DNA from: Paraconiothyrium sp. Pb-2020
Lineage: Eukaryota; Ascomycota; Dothideomycetes; Pleosporales; Didymosphaeriaceae
Assembly (NCBI GenBank): GCA_022419385.1
Contig: JAJUBI010000002.1
Location: 992,001-1,056,000, forward strand
Reading direction: 5' to 3'
DNA: 64,000 nt
The translations under genes were made by a program, and so were the position numbers. Position 1 is the stretch's first letter. Every line of letters starts with the position of its first letter. Positions 22,102 through 33,931 of the stretch are shown in pieces. Under the pieces are notes generated by a model. That model had not been told where the DNA came from. It did no database searches and saw only the letters and a list, made by a program, of their open reading frames with translations.

Positions 22102-23307
22102 TCACATACCAGGTAGCTTACTCAACCAACCTTCGACCTGCTCACCAACTTGATCCTTCACCGTACACTTATTCGCCTCACTCATAGCCTGCTTCTTAAT
22201 ACTTCCACACCCATCATAAAAGCATTCACTCTTATCCATCGCCCTTTGCAATGCATCGCCCTTCCAGCCAAACATATAATCAGCGTGCGTTCCGTAGCCA
22301 CTCGTACCCTCGAAACTCCACACGAATGGATTTGGGTCGCCGGACTTCCAAAGGCTGTTGAACTGGGTGGTGTCCCAGGTAGTTTCGTAGGTCACTTGGG
22401 GTGTACGGATTGGGTGAGAGGAAGGGCACGCAGGAGCGTTTGTAAAGCCGTCGGATTTGATAGTGTTGAACATGTGGGATTGGTGGTCGGGGCCTGTGAT
22501 TGTAAGTGTGCGCCTTTGGTCATCGTGCCTCGTAGCATGACTTACTGTCGAGGTTTTTGCCGTCCCAGCACGAGGGGAAGTGATGGCTAAAATGAATCAA
22601 CAATTGTTCAGATGAATGCCCCAACCCGTTAGAAAGTGCTACCTAGTGAATATTCCGCCAGTGCATGGCTTTGTAGGGAAGTCGGGCATCTCTGCGCCTC
22701 TGTTGTTGCCAGTCAGACATTGGTAGCGGAGTCCGACATGGGGCTTGTTGGATTCGGTCGGGCTACCGACAGTCATGCGGAAACCCTACGTTGTTAGATA
22801 GTCTGAAGGTACAAATAGTGACAAGTGATCTCACCGGTTGAAAAGCTGTAATCTTCTGCTGCTTTAGGTTGTCCTTGGACAGATCGAATTGGGTGTAATA
22901 CACCGTCAGACCGCCTGAAGCGCCATTGGATCCACCAAGGAGAGGCTGGACGGGAAGTACAGGAACGCGCTTGAAAGAGCCGTTTGTGGGATGCTTGAAA
23001 TAAAGTGCCGCGGTCCAATAGTTGCTACGCAGATTAGCATGATCACTACCGTCTTCTTGGTTCCTTCTCCGTACCTGAAGTCTTCGGCCATCTGGCAAGT
23101 GGTGCAAGTGCCCCTCTCACCAACATCACCAGTCATCGTCGCGTTGAAAGCGTTACCACCAACAATGTGGTGCACGTGAGCTGATGGATTTGAACCGGGC
23201 TGCACTACAGGATCGAGACGCTGGACAGTGAGAGTCGAGCATGGAAAGCGTAGGCCAGCCTGCACTGGCGCGATGAGCGCAAGCGCTGCTGCTGTGAAAG
23301 ACTTCAT
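22102..23307 (-). CDS. Secreted DUF1996 protein
   Basis: Exons (minus) 23307-23075, 23024-22835, 22785-22643, 22586-22546, 22493-22102; 332 aa, all splice phases consistent. The N-terminus is a signal peptide (MKSFTAAALALIAPVQAG) cut near residue 18. The DUF1996 domain follows: RLDPVVQPG, SAHVHHIVGGNAF, TCTTCQMAEDFSNYWTAALY, GGLTVYYTQF, HVGLRYQCL, FPSCWDGKNLDSPDHQSHM, and WSFEGTSGYGTHADYMFGWK. The paired Cys and the HVHHIVGGNAF motif are typical. The family is abundant in filamentous fungi, often secreted or cell-wall bound, with no firmly known activity. The preferred start is the second in-frame ATG because it begins the signal peptide exactly. Confidence 0.9.
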
Positions 23308-25580
23308 GGGATTTGATGAATCACGGATCTGCTTGACGACGTGCTGTAGTACGACAAAAACCAACCCGGATCCCCAACGTGCGTTTATAACGTGGAGGAA
23401 TGAAAAACGTGCTTCATCCTTGGCAGTTTATCAGGGCAGTGCCTAATTACAACACATGGATACCATGCGGTCACAATCTTGGGGGTGTTGACAACGATCG
23501 ATAGGCAAGGCCCCCTGCGAATGAGCTCCTGGTCGCCACTCGCGGTTAATTCCAATAATCTGGGGTAGATTATCAGCAGGGTGCGGCGTGCCCACAACCT
23601 TATATCGACGTTCCAGGTGTTACATCGAAAGATTGTATAGATGCCGGCAAATGTGCCCTCGAAACCTGACCTAAATCCTTTGAATACGATTGGTTGGCGA
23701 AAGTGCCGCGATATCTGGAAAGTCGATATTCCACCAGTTCTGCAAATTATTCGGCGAATTACTGGTGCCCAAGGCGCTCGCTGGTGGTTGCTGGGGCCTA
23801 GTCTAGCACGTTTTTCGAGATACCGCCCGCTGCATCGGCTGGCGTAGGAGTAATGAATCCGATGATGCCGAGAATTTCATATGCAACCGTACATAGACAA
23901 TCGAGTGTGATTGCTTCTTTGGCTTAGCATTTCAAGCTGACCAGCCTTGCGACATAACGGAGAGGGTGCACTACCATCTTGAGACTGGGTGGAGGTCAGT
24001 GGGATCAAGGAGAGCTCTCAAACCGACGATCCGAGATATATGGATTTCCAATATTCAGCGCAGGCCGCTCTTGCACAAGCGCGATTAACTGTTGTTACAT
24101 CAGCCCGTCGTTGCGTTTGATGCGTTTGTAGTTCTCATTGTCTTATAAGATCACCCGGAGAAGGGGTCAACGAAGACCGATACATTCGTGCTTGTAGCCT
24201 CATGGCTTACCTCCTCGAAATTTGGAAACAGCGAAGTTGGCGAGTACGGTAAACATGGTGGGATGCTGGGACAAATACGTCATTCGACCCACCACAAGGC
24301 CGCACTTGCTCCCCAATTTCCAACAGCTTCTACCTTTACATTCGAAGTAGCTTGGAAAACGATCTTGTTTGTTCTCTCACCTGGAAAATTGGTGCTAGAC
24401 AGATAAAAGGCGTATGAAGTCTATCACCTTTGGCTGCTCCTGCAACTATCGAGACAGGGAGCACCATAAGCCGCTTCTATGACTGAAAGGTGGACGCATT
24501 AACCTCTACAAGGCACGACCAGTATATTTCGATTCGAAATTCATCAGTCTTTGTCTACGTGTTGGCTGCTCGTTGTTGTTTTGGGCCACATACTACACAG
24601 GTGCCAGCTTTCCATCAGCGTGAATCGCTTGCTTAAGAGAAGCAAGCTCACATAAAGGATTCACTATGGCTCCAACGAAGTTTACTGCGACTGCTGCGAA
24701 GAAAAAACAAGCAAGTACCACCGAGAACCCAATTCGAAAGGGCAAAAGCGAGGCCTGAACATGAGATGCTTGAAGGTGATCTCTGCATGTATCGAACGAA
24801 GTGCCATGGCCATCGGAATACGCGGAAAAGGGCAGGCCGCAAAGACGCATAGGGCTTGCGTACTATACGCCTCAAGCATCGCAACAAATGTCTTCGAACA
24901 CTGTCTACTTGTCAAGTTCACAGATTTGTCTCGCTGCGTCACTCTGCCAGAAACGAAAAATGTACCGCACATGAAGGTCGTTGTAAACGTGTTGTGCCAA
25001 CAGAGAAGGATGCAAAATTCAGATGATAACCAACCTGCACATGTCAAGCCAAGTACGTATCTTGTCGATATTACCACAGTTAATCTACTCTTAATCAAGG
25101 CTGATTCCCCTAAGTCACAGTACGCGATGGTCAAGAACTTACGGAGAGGCGAACCCGCCACTACAGATACCATACCTATGGTTATAGGGAAAATCTTCGT
25201 CTTGGCCAAACTTGCTCACATCGAATGTCATGGGACTCCCGAGCTACTTACGTTTCGGACTGGGCCGTCGAATTATCGGTCTAAAGTCCTGCTCAAGCGC
25301 CACGGACGATCAGTGAATATGGTACATGTCCGCATGCACCACTCGAGACAGACATTGGCACGGCAACGGGACCTGCCACTTTCCACTTTCCACTTGTGAA
25401 TTTCAACTTTCACTAAACTCGCCAAGCCATCACACACTACGACCGCGAGTATATAAACATCACACTCCCATCTGTGTTTATATCAACACACCCGCACTAC
25501 GAGTAAGCTCAGCCACACTGACTTGGAGAAACTCGGTTGACACAGCAGCAAGAACTACCATCGATTAGAACACTGACAGA
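23308..25580. other. Gene-poor region with doubtful open frames
   Basis: About 2.3 kb between divergent genes. No family could be recognised. Two overlapping frames are notable: a 212-codon plus frame (24761-25399) and, antisense to it, a hydrophobic minus frame (24593-25209, two frames) with segments such as FSVVLACFFFAAVAVNFVGA and GT/AG motifs. Neither has convincing splice structure or family signature. The outer ends must contain the promoters of the DUF1996 and RG-rich genes. Confidence 0.5.
25450..25457 (+). promoter_or_regulatory. TATA box upstream of RG-rich gene
   Basis: TATATAAA 124 bp before the ATG at 25581, in a CA-rich leader. Position fits a fungal core promoter. Confidence 0.45.
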
Positions 25581-26420
25581 ATGTATCATCGCGGACACAA
25601 CAACAACTACGCGCGTAGAGCTGGCCCTTCCGCCAACCGCGCCGGCACCCCAGGTGCTCGCCCTGATCCAGGTCGCGGCAGCATCATGTCCGGTAGCCGT
25701 GCACAAGAGGTCCGTCGCCGCCGCGAGAATCGCCACAATGCGGTGGGAGACCGAGGTCCGCAAGTTGCTCGCTCTCTCGTTGACCGCATCACCTACGCTC
25801 ATGGTGGACCAGGCGGTGGAGGACGTGGACGCGGTCAACGCCCTGCTCATAGTGCTCCTCACCGTGGTGGTCGCGGCCAAACCGGCAGCCACGCTCAATC
25901 TCGTCCTCTCATCGATCGCATGACTGGTGGCAATGGCATAGGCATCGGCAGGGGAGCCGCTCAGGCTGTTAACCACAACGTTCAAGTCAACGCTACCATT
26001 AATCACAACGGCTTGAGCATGTCTCCCGATACCCAAGAGGCTACCCTCACCACCACCTCTCAGAATACTCAGGATCCCCTTCAGGGCGGCACTCAAGAGC
26101 CAACCTTCCCCTTCGACCCGCTCTTCGATGAGCTCCCGGCTGCGCCTCGAGTTCGTGCTCCTGTGAGCACCCGAGCGCAAGTGGCTCCTGCTCCTATCAA
26201 GCTCGTGAACAAGCGAAAGCCCACTCGTGTGGTCAAGAATCCAGTCGGCATCTTCCAGAACGCTAAGCTGCGTGCTGTGCTTGGCGGTAAGAAGATTCGT
26301 GAGCCCAAGAGGCAGCCAGGCATGCTCCTTCGCATGGGTCACGCAGCACACGGCATCCAGGGCCATGAGCTCACTTGCGCTTCTCCATCGCACGACAATG
26401 ACGATGACGATGAGGTGTAG
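25581..26420 (+). CDS. Basic RG-rich protein of unknown function
   Basis: Single exon, 279 aa, strongly basic except for an acidic tail (SHDNDDDDEV). The first half is rich in Arg, Gly, His and Asn (GGPGGGGRGRGQRPAHSAPH), resembling RGG boxes that bind RNA. A short motif occurs twice, each followed by glycines: RSLVDRITYAHGG and RPLIDRMTGGNG. The second half has a Pro/Thr/Gln-rich linker and a conserved-looking block KRKPTRVVKNPVGIFQNAKL followed by RAVLGGKKIREPKRQPGM. No catalytic domain is recognisable. A role in RNA or ribonucleoprotein binding is inference from composition only. TATA box and Kozak-like context (AGAATGTATC) support a real gene, and the 840-nt frame is unlikely by chance given its composition. 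Confidence 0.65.
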   Translation: MYHRGHNNNYARRAGPSANRAGTPGARPDPGRGSIMSGSRAQEVRRRRENRHNAVGDRGPQVARSLVDRITYAHGGPGGGGRGRGQRPAHSAPHRGGRGQTGSHAQSRPLIDRMTGGNGIGIGRGAAQAVNHNVQVNATINHNGLSMSPDTQEATLTTTSQNTQDPLQGGTQEPTFPFDPLFDELPAAPRVRAPVSTRAQVAPAPIKLVNKRKPTRVVKNPVGIFQNAKLRAVLGGKKIREPKRQPGMLLRMGHAAHGIQGHELTCASPSHDNDDDDEV

Positions 26421-27636
26421 CTTCCCCAGGTCTTCATGGCGTGATGTAGTGAAATATTTCGAGGCAGACGAAGTATCGTATCGCACGCATACTTCGTCAT
26501 CCTAGTTATCACTTGCGCGTTTCTCTGTCCAGCAAACTCTGGTCCGAGTGATAGGCACTGTGGAAACCGAGGGCGCTTTTGGACTTTACTGTGTACGTTC
26601 AATTGTTACAGCTTGGCTCATATGCCTGGTCGCGTAAGTATCGGCTCGGTTGACTGATAATGCTGCAGTTGCATGAATATGTCTACGACGGGAACATGAG
26701 GTTTATGATAAGGGCAATTAGTATCCGCCAATGGACAGATGGCGTTGGATGGGGTCTTAGATATGGCATGGTGTTGGATCTATATCCTCCAAGCCTTTGC
26801 TTTTCGAAGCATTTATGCCAGGACCTCGGTTCTTTGGCCCCACCTTGGGATTAGTTATGGCCTCCAATCAATGAATGAATTCACGAATACTCCACGTATG
26901 CCCACTACGATTTGTTAGCAGGTTCTTCGCATCAACGATATACTAAAGCATATCGAATCCACAACACGGGTGAATAGTAGCTGTCGCGGTTTCATGAGTA
27001 AGTTAAGTAATATGCTCGCTCTGGGAAAGGCGTCGTAACGATGTTCTACTACAAGTTCCTCAAGCCGATTAACACTAAGTAGTCATGAGAAAGCCCACGC
27101 TTTCAATGCGACTATTCACCTCAAATGAAGCAAAAAACTTCCGCAAATTTGATTCTATTGGAGGACGCTGACGAGATGAGGAGGAAACTCGAGATACTGT
27201 AAGTGGGCGGGGTATCTTGTGATGAGAAGGGAAGAGGGGTATTTTACAACCGTTGTGAAGGCACTTGAGGCAATAGAGGAGATGGGAAGAAGGATTCGGA
27301 AGTGAGTATCGAAGTGCTGAGAAGATGTCTGAGAAAGTATGCTTGACATGCGAACTTGAAGGTATGGGTCTGCGGCGCTGTGGAATACGGCCCGTCAGAA
27401 CAGCTCACGTAGATCGGCGTTGTTGTGTGCGTAATCAGGGACTGACACAGGCGTACGAGTAGCACGGGAGACAAAGTCCGACGAAAAAGAGAATGTATTT
27501 GAAACAGAGGATTTGCCGCACGCGCACTTCTATACAAAGCCGATGCATGTTCCGAGAATGCATCTATCCAAACTTCACGAACTCCTCCTTCCCTGCTGAC
27601 ATTGTCTCGTAACCTCATAGCACATCACTCGACATC
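26421..27636. other. Intergenic, no gene recognised
   Basis: 1.2 kb between two 3' ends. Short frames only; a minus frame of 124 codons at 27244-27618 shows no domain. Confidence 0.55.
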
Positions 27637-30600
27637 TCAACGTCTACCATAGACACTATGCTCTGGCTTCTTAAACCCGAGGCTTCCCTTCTTCCTCCTC
27701 TCCGTCGTGCTCTCGCCGACCTCTCGGCTATCGCCCCTCTCCTCTAACACCCTCGTACGAGCGAAGAGATCGTGGTCGTTGCCATCATCAACGTGGCGGT
27801 GATCGTATTCCGCGTCACGCTTGAAAAGGGCGAGGATGTCGTGCATACTAAGCTTGCCAACAGCCTTGCCACCTTCGATCGCAGCCTGTGCGAGTTTGCG
27901 CTTTGCCTCTTGTAGCGCGAGGATACGCTCTTCAACCGAGTTATGAATTGAAAGGCGGTAGACAGTGACGTCGACGGTCTGGTTGAGACGATGGACACGG
28001 TCGATAGCTTGCTCTTCGACAAACTGAAGGTTTGTTAGTAACGTGTAATTTAGTAGCAGCTGCATAGATGGCACATACCGGATTCCAAAACGGCTCCATG
28101 ATGACAACGCGGCTGGCAGCTGTGAGGTTTAGACCCAAACTACCGCACTTCAAGCTGCAGATGAGTACGCGGCAGCGCTTGTCATTGCGCAGCTTGGCTA
28201 GACTGGCCTCGCGGAGATCGTTGCGCATCTTGCCGTCGTAGCGCGTAAAATTATAGCCACCGCGGCGAAGAAAGGGCTCTATAAGGTCCAACATGGATGT
28301 GAATTGCGAGAAAACGATGACCTTGTAGTCGGGAGTCTCTTTCTCCAAAATGGTGAGGAGTTGTCGAATCTTGGTCGAGGGCGTTAGGTCAGAAGCATTG
28401 TACTCGATATCAGACTCCTCGTTGTCATCTTCCGAATCGGCTTCTGAGTCGGAGCCCTCTGAGCTGGAGTCTGCTTCCGACGAGTCTTCGTCATCAGAAT
28501 TCATCCTAACGCCCTTTGCAGGCTTAGCGGTTTTCTTGGATTTCGGCTTGCGAATAACGGGGCCGTCTTCCTCGCTGTCTGTGTCGTGAACAATGAAAGA
28601 CCCTACAGAGTCCTCATCCTCGCCACCAGACCCAGTATCATGTGAGTCAACAGAAGCAAGTGTGTCACCGCCGCCCTCGGCGTTCTCATCATCGGTTCCA
28701 CCAGCCTTCCCTAGGTTCGTTGGGCCCTGTTCATCTTCGCCTACGAGCCATTCGCCGCCAGCCTCATCTTCATCATCACTGTCGACGACGACGCGACGCT
28801 GACGAGAAGCTTTCGGAATGGCCGGTGCGTCGTCGTCTTCGGAATCTGCTGGTCGGCGCTTTTCCTTCTTCCGATCCGTGTTCTTATGCTTGCGGCTCTT
28901 CTTGTGTTTCTTCGACTTCTTTACCGACGCGACCAAATCAGTCTCGCACTCAGCGCATCGAATAGAACCAGGAGTAGTGTTGTCGCTATTTAGCTTGATC
29001 TGGCAGATGTCGCAACGCTTCGTCTCAACAGTGAGACCACCAAGGAGATCCGCGAGATCATCAGCATCTGTATCTTTAGATGCTTTTCGCGGCGTTTGGA
29101 GACCCGACTGAGGGCCTGCCTTCTGTCCCGTCGTCAAAGCATCCTTGTCCTCCTTCATGTTGCTCTTGGTCAGACTTGGGTGATTGCAAGCCTGCCGGAG
29201 TCGCAGGAGCAAGACCAAAGCCCCAATGTAATCCCGCTTCTCACCGCCCATCATCTCTTTCAGGCGAGACTCAGCCCGGTCGTTAAGACGGTCGTAGAAA
29301 GCTCGCTCTTTGGCTGTGAACTCTCCAATTATAGTTTCAATGTTACGTCCAACGATCTGGAAGCCGCCCTTCTTTTCTTCTCCCTCCTTTTGTTTACCGC
29401 CGAAATTGAGGGCACCTTCCTTCTTCAGCACATCTTTCGTCCGACGCTTCATGAAGGCCTTCAAAAAAATTTGTAACCGCCTCATAGCGAGATTACCACG
29501 GCCGTTCTTCATTGGACCTGTGATCGCGTCTTTCCAGTTGGGCATATCGCAATAAGGTTGAATGCGGAGGAATCGAATTAGACTCTGGAGCTCATCTAGG
29601 TTGTTCTGCATGGGCGTTCCCGTGAGACACCATCGGTAGTGCGATTGCACCTCGTAGCAGGCTTTCGTCATCTTGGCATTGCGGTTCTTGATCGTATGCG
29701 CCTCGTCCAGCATAACGCGATACCAGTGCACACCGAAACAACCCTTCTTAAGACCATCTCTACCTTCGCCGCAGCTTGCATGTTCCGAAGCGAGGACCTG
29801 ATACGTGGTGATCACAACGTCGTATGATTTCAGCTTCTCTATAGACTTGGTGCGGCTAGGGCCGTGGTGTACAAGTACTTTGAGGCTGTGAGACTTGGAG
29901 ACCTTGTCGTTGATTTCAGCCTCCCACTGCTTTATCAGGGCAAGGGGTGCGATAATAAGCGTGCCCTTTCCAACAACCGGAAGGATCTTGTTCTTTTTGT
30001 TTTCCGGTTCAAAACCCTTCTCTGGCCGAGGATTGGACAGTATCACGGCGATGGACTGTACGGTCTTGCCGAGACCCATATCATCGGCAAGTATACCGCC
30101 CTTTGGTAGTTTTGCCCGCTTGTTGTGCGCGCCCGTCTCTTTCTCGATCATCCATGCAACACCTTCGACTTGATGAGGCAGTAGCTTGACCTTCATGCCA
30201 TCGACGGTGCCATCGTCCTCCTCCTCGTCGTCTTCCTCGTTGTCTGCAACCTTATCCGCCTCTGCCTCCTTAACGTCTAGAGCTGCAAGACGGTCTGCTA
30301 AGGAAATTGCAGCATCGTCCTCTGCCTGCTTCTTCTTCTTTCGTCCTCGAGTTCGAGGAATGTTCTCTTCGTCTAGTGCGCCCTCGAGTAGCGCTTTGAT
30401 ATTCTCGTTCGCCTGGCTGGAGTCTACGTAAGCGTAGACATCCGGCGCACCAAAACGGCCTCGCTCCGCATTGATGGCGGCATCTGGATCAAAGTCATCC
30501 TCCTCGTCGCTTCCAATCCTCTTGGGCGCCACATCGTCCAATATGACCGTCTTCCTCGATTCAAGCGAGAAGACCCCTTGGTTCCTATTCACGGGCTGGA

Positions 30601-31420
30601 AACCATTGGCATGTCCCACAGACGAGTAAACAGGACGGGGAGGTGCGTGTATAGTCCGGTGCTGTGTGTTCGTCGGCTGTGGAACGGGGGCGCCTGGGTA
30701 AGATGGCCGGGCTTGAAATTGCGATGGCTTTATTTCGAAAATTTCCGAATCGTCAGACGAAGCACCACTATACCGTGAAATCGCTTTGGGAGGTGCTGGC
30801 TTCGTGGGTTGCGAGGGGGCGTTGGGCCGATGGATCGCTATCGGCCTGTGGTCGCGGTGATGCTCTGGCCTAGAATGGCCTCGCATGGGTTGATTGAATA
30901 CATGCGAGCCCTGGGTCCTCTGCGCAAAGTTTTTCATAGGGCTCTGCATAGTGCTGGCCTTCCCAAACTCTGGCGCCGCTTTCGGGGGCGTGCTCAGGTC
31001 GATAGGTTCATTCGAAGTCAGGCGCTCATGAAGAGGCCGAGCTGCTGGTGCATGTTCAGATGGAGGCGCAGGCGCACGAGGCTGACCGCCTGGTGGCTCA
31101 CGATCTCGCGCCATGTTTCCTGTTGCCTTTATTGTATGTGTTCTGCGTGCCGATGTGTATACGGGGCTCGAAGCGGGCGGGGTGGGTTGTTCGTCGAAGA
31201 GGGAGCTGGAATTTCCAAGATGAGAAAGCTCAGACTGGTCGACGGAAGAGTATTCCGTAACGTCGTGTCCCCTTTCTGGCAGATACGAGTTTTCCTCGTC
31301 GCTTTCGGAACGCTCCCTGGCAACCTTGCCTCTGCCTTCTCTGAAGCTCGGCTTTTTTGGTGACAACAAAGTATCGACGGGACGGAAGGGCGCGCGCTGC
31401 TTCCGAGGACTGCTGCTCAT
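27637..31420 (-). CDS. SNF2-family DNA-dependent ATPase, Rad5/Rad16-like
   Basis: Chromatin-remodelling or repair translocase, 1242 aa. Exons (minus) 31420-28079 and 28023-27637, with a 55-bp GTATGT...TTCAG intron inside helicase motif V/VI. About 400 disordered N-terminal residues precede the ATPase core: LLPHQVEGVAWMIEKE, Walker A GGILADDMGLGKTVQSIAV, Walker B region MLDEAHTIKN, WCLTGTPMQNNLDELQSL, then helicase-C blocks KVIVFSQFTSMLDLI, GSLGLNLTAASRVVIMEPFW and EEQAIDRVHRLNQT. Between the halves sits a small C-x2-C...C-x2-C finger (CDICQIKL...CAEC) at the place of the Rad5/Rad16 RING, followed by a long acidic insert. A 29-codon open frame upstream can be spliced in frame but has no ATG, so 31420 is the start. 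Closest functional class is Rad16/Uls1; exact orthology is undecided. Confidence 0.88.
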
Positions 31421-31936
31421 GGGCTATTGTCCATAAAGATGTCAACGACACGCGAAATGCGTATGGGAAGAAACTACTTACGGGGTTATTTTTTTGTGTA
31501 ATCGAGGGGCCCGCCGTGCTGTTTGTTGGTACATTAGGCACCGGCTTGGCGTTCGTCACCCCTCGCAACCGGGCTTACCGCACGACGCGTCGCGAAATTG
31601 CGGACGCGCGCTGTCACGAGCCGCTTGTGCTTTGATCTCGTCATCCTCGGCCCTGTTGGCATCCTACATTTGTCCATACGTAGTCCAATCCAAGTCAATA
31701 AGGTCACCTAGGGTCTCTGGTCTTCAATCTTGGGAATCTGGTCTTCAATCTTGGGAATACCAAGTCCTACCTTGGGACTTCTTAAATAACAAGGTTTACA
31801 TTTCCCATTATCAGAACAAGTGAAATAGTGGTTTGATCCAACAAATGATCGCATTGCGAAAGTAGCGAAAGTCGTCAAGTCGTACAATGTCTACATGTTA
31901 CAAGCACATCGGATCCGTGATCCCACAAAGCCGTCT
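31421..31936. other. Promoter of SNF2 gene and intergenic DNA
   Basis: 516 bp holding the SNF2 5' UTR. A consensus intron (31481-31424, GTAAGT...ACAATAG) probably lies in the 5' UTR. A 21-bp tandem repeat is at 31716-31757. Confidence 0.55.
31716..31757. repeat. 21-bp perfect tandem duplication
   Basis: Two identical adjacent copies of a 21-bp unit beginning TCTGGTCTTCAATC. A third, diverged CTTGGGA appears just after. Looks like a recent slippage or duplication product. Confidence 0.85.
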
Positions 31937-33329
31937 TCAGTACATCTTTATCAACGGCTCTAGGCCCCGTTCCCTTCTCCTCTTATTAGTGATCCCAATG
32001 ACCTTCCCATCAAGACACCACCACCTGTAATAGAACTTAGTGATGGTTCAGTGCGAGCCGGAATTGACTCACCAATTCTTATAAAACACCTCTCCAATCT
32101 CCCACGCTTCCTCCGCCAGCTCGCTGCTCGCCTCCCACCCTACCAAATTCCCATGTATCCTCACGCCCTCTCGAAAGTCATCGAGGTCGGTCACTAGCCT
32201 CATGATGGCTTTGGTTGGCCCTTCTTCACCGTCGTCCTGGGCGATGGGAGGCCGAGCGAACGATGGAAGGGAGAATATGCAGATCAACTTCTCACGGACC
32301 GAGGGCCAGGGGAGCGCGTCGAGGAAGGGATGATGTGGGATGGTCATCTGAGCGGTCGTGGGGTGGAGATTAGGGGGAAGTCCAGGTGGGGCGACGGGTG
32401 GCAGGACGTGTGTGTACATTGGATCCCAAACCTGACGGGTGATAAGCACAGGTCTTACGCAGTCTGTTAGTGACAATGTGACCTACCTTGTTCATGATAT
32501 CTAGCATAGTAGCTATGGTGGTGAATGCCCGTATGGTCGCCAACACGGGGATTTCAAGTATACTGCCATCAGGACTTAGTGGACAAACACTTGATGACGA
32601 AGATGGTGAAGATGATGAGGTCAGTCCTGGTGTGTTCGCTCTGCTTCTCGACGAACGCGACGAATTCGAGAAACCAAAGGCTGAAATGTGTAAGTGCTTA
32701 AGATACATGTGTGTGGGACGATGCGCTCACAAATATCTTCAAGCAATTGCGCGTCGAAGAACTCCTGGTCGAAGCCTTCCATCGGCGGAAACCCTTCCTC
32801 TTGCGGCACAGTGTCCCTAATGATCTCTTCGATCAATTCATTATCGTCCGCCGAAGGGTCCGATACTGTGGGTATCGTCGGGGGTATGCAGCTCGCCGAG
32901 TGATCCTGCGCATTGGGATTCTGGATTTCAGTGACTACGTCTGGGCTACTTGAAGACGCAATCGTGGATGTTGTTACGTCTTGGGCATGTGCTTCCAATC
33001 TTGATAGCGAATACGTGTTAGTACAAGAGATATCACTACTCAGACTCTCCGTTTCGATTCACAAGACATTCTCAAAAGCTAACAATAGGACAGACGAGTA
33101 CTCCACACTAGCCTCCAAATCACCAAAGGATTACTTACGCCGCATATTTCGCTTTTCTCCTTTCTCCTACGCTTGATCAGCAGACGGCCAACGACTATAA
33201 TTCTGATTACACACGGTATCTCCTCTGTGCTAGAACATTCAATACTCTTTTCCGGTCCGGATCCCCCGGTTCCGGCACAGCTTTTGGTGTCTTGGTCTTT
33301 TTCTTCCGCTCCACCCGATCTGCCGGCAT
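31937..33329 (-). CDS. bZIP-type transcription factor with DUF3425 domain
   Basis: Exons (minus) 33329-33215, 33166-33139, 32999-32731, 32680-32487, 32431-32073, 32024-31937; 350 aa, all phases consistent. The basic region (DPDRKRVLNVLAQRRYRERR) is assembled across exons 1 and 2, exon 2 being only 28 nt. A short, poor leucine zipper follows (ALEAHAQDV). The C-terminal DUF3425 domain contains WDPMYTHVLP, HPFLDALPWPSVREKLICIF, VRIHGNLVGWEASSELAEEA and ends in the family signature YKNWWWCLDGKVI with a basic tail (TNKRRRERGLEPL). Without the last 48-bp intron the protein would stop at KNW, so the final exon is needed to complete the domain. Such factors regulate stress and secondary metabolism in filamentous fungi; the targets are unknown. 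Confidence 0.88.
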
Positions 33330-33931
33330 GTTGTGCAAGATCAGCTCACTTTCGATAATCTTAAAATTATTGAAAGCGCAGACAACAGACAGCTTCTATA
33401 CAAGAGTTATCCTGCTGCCAAGCATAACGTTATGTCCCCCACTCGTGCTGACAGTGCTAGGCTTTCCAAGGTTAGCGCAGGAGTGCGAGGCTGAAAGGCA
33501 CCGGTAAGCGACGCAGATCCTGCCCGAGGGCCGAAACACAACAAACGCGTCAACATCTTACGGTCTCCATTAAGAAGTTGTACGAAGGGCTCGATGGCTT
33601 TCCACGTGCTTAAAACTACGTGCAATTGAGATTGCCCTCAAATACCCAGTGTGAATCGTGCATCACTTGTTAAGACTTGAGCTAATGACTCGTTCGCCAG
33701 TGTGAAGCAACTCGATGCCTCAGGCTCCAACATCTCCACTGAAAGTGTTAGAGCATAACGTTCTCACAAAGATCTCAAACTTGGCATATATAAGAGCTGC
33801 TGGACACTCATGTAAAGCTGCCACAAGCAATTCACATCCAACATATCGACCAACAGTTACTTCATAAGTCTTCCAATTACTGATCAGATACTTGCACGAA
33901 TCTCTTGTCTTTAAACAAAACACCCACAAGA
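33330..33931. other. Divergent intergenic region
   Basis: 602 bp between the bZIP start and the broken membrane-protein gene. A TATATAAG element at 33786-33793 lies about 140 bp before the latter. No other gene seen. Confidence 0.5.
33786..33793 (+). promoter_or_regulatory. TATA-like element before the broken membrane-protein gene
   Basis: TATATAAG about 140 bp ahead of the ATG at 33932. It suggests the promoter of the decayed gene is still recognisable. Confidence 0.4.

Noticed and set aside
24593..25209. Real multi-exon membrane protein on the minus strand
   Set aside because: Candidate introns are too short (about 22-35 bp) and no family signature could be found.
31424..31568. N-terminal extension of the SNF2 protein by a spliced upstream exon
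   Set aside because: The splice is in frame, but the upstream open frame has no ATG (its first codon is TTG after a TAA), so the intron is better placed in the 5' UTR.
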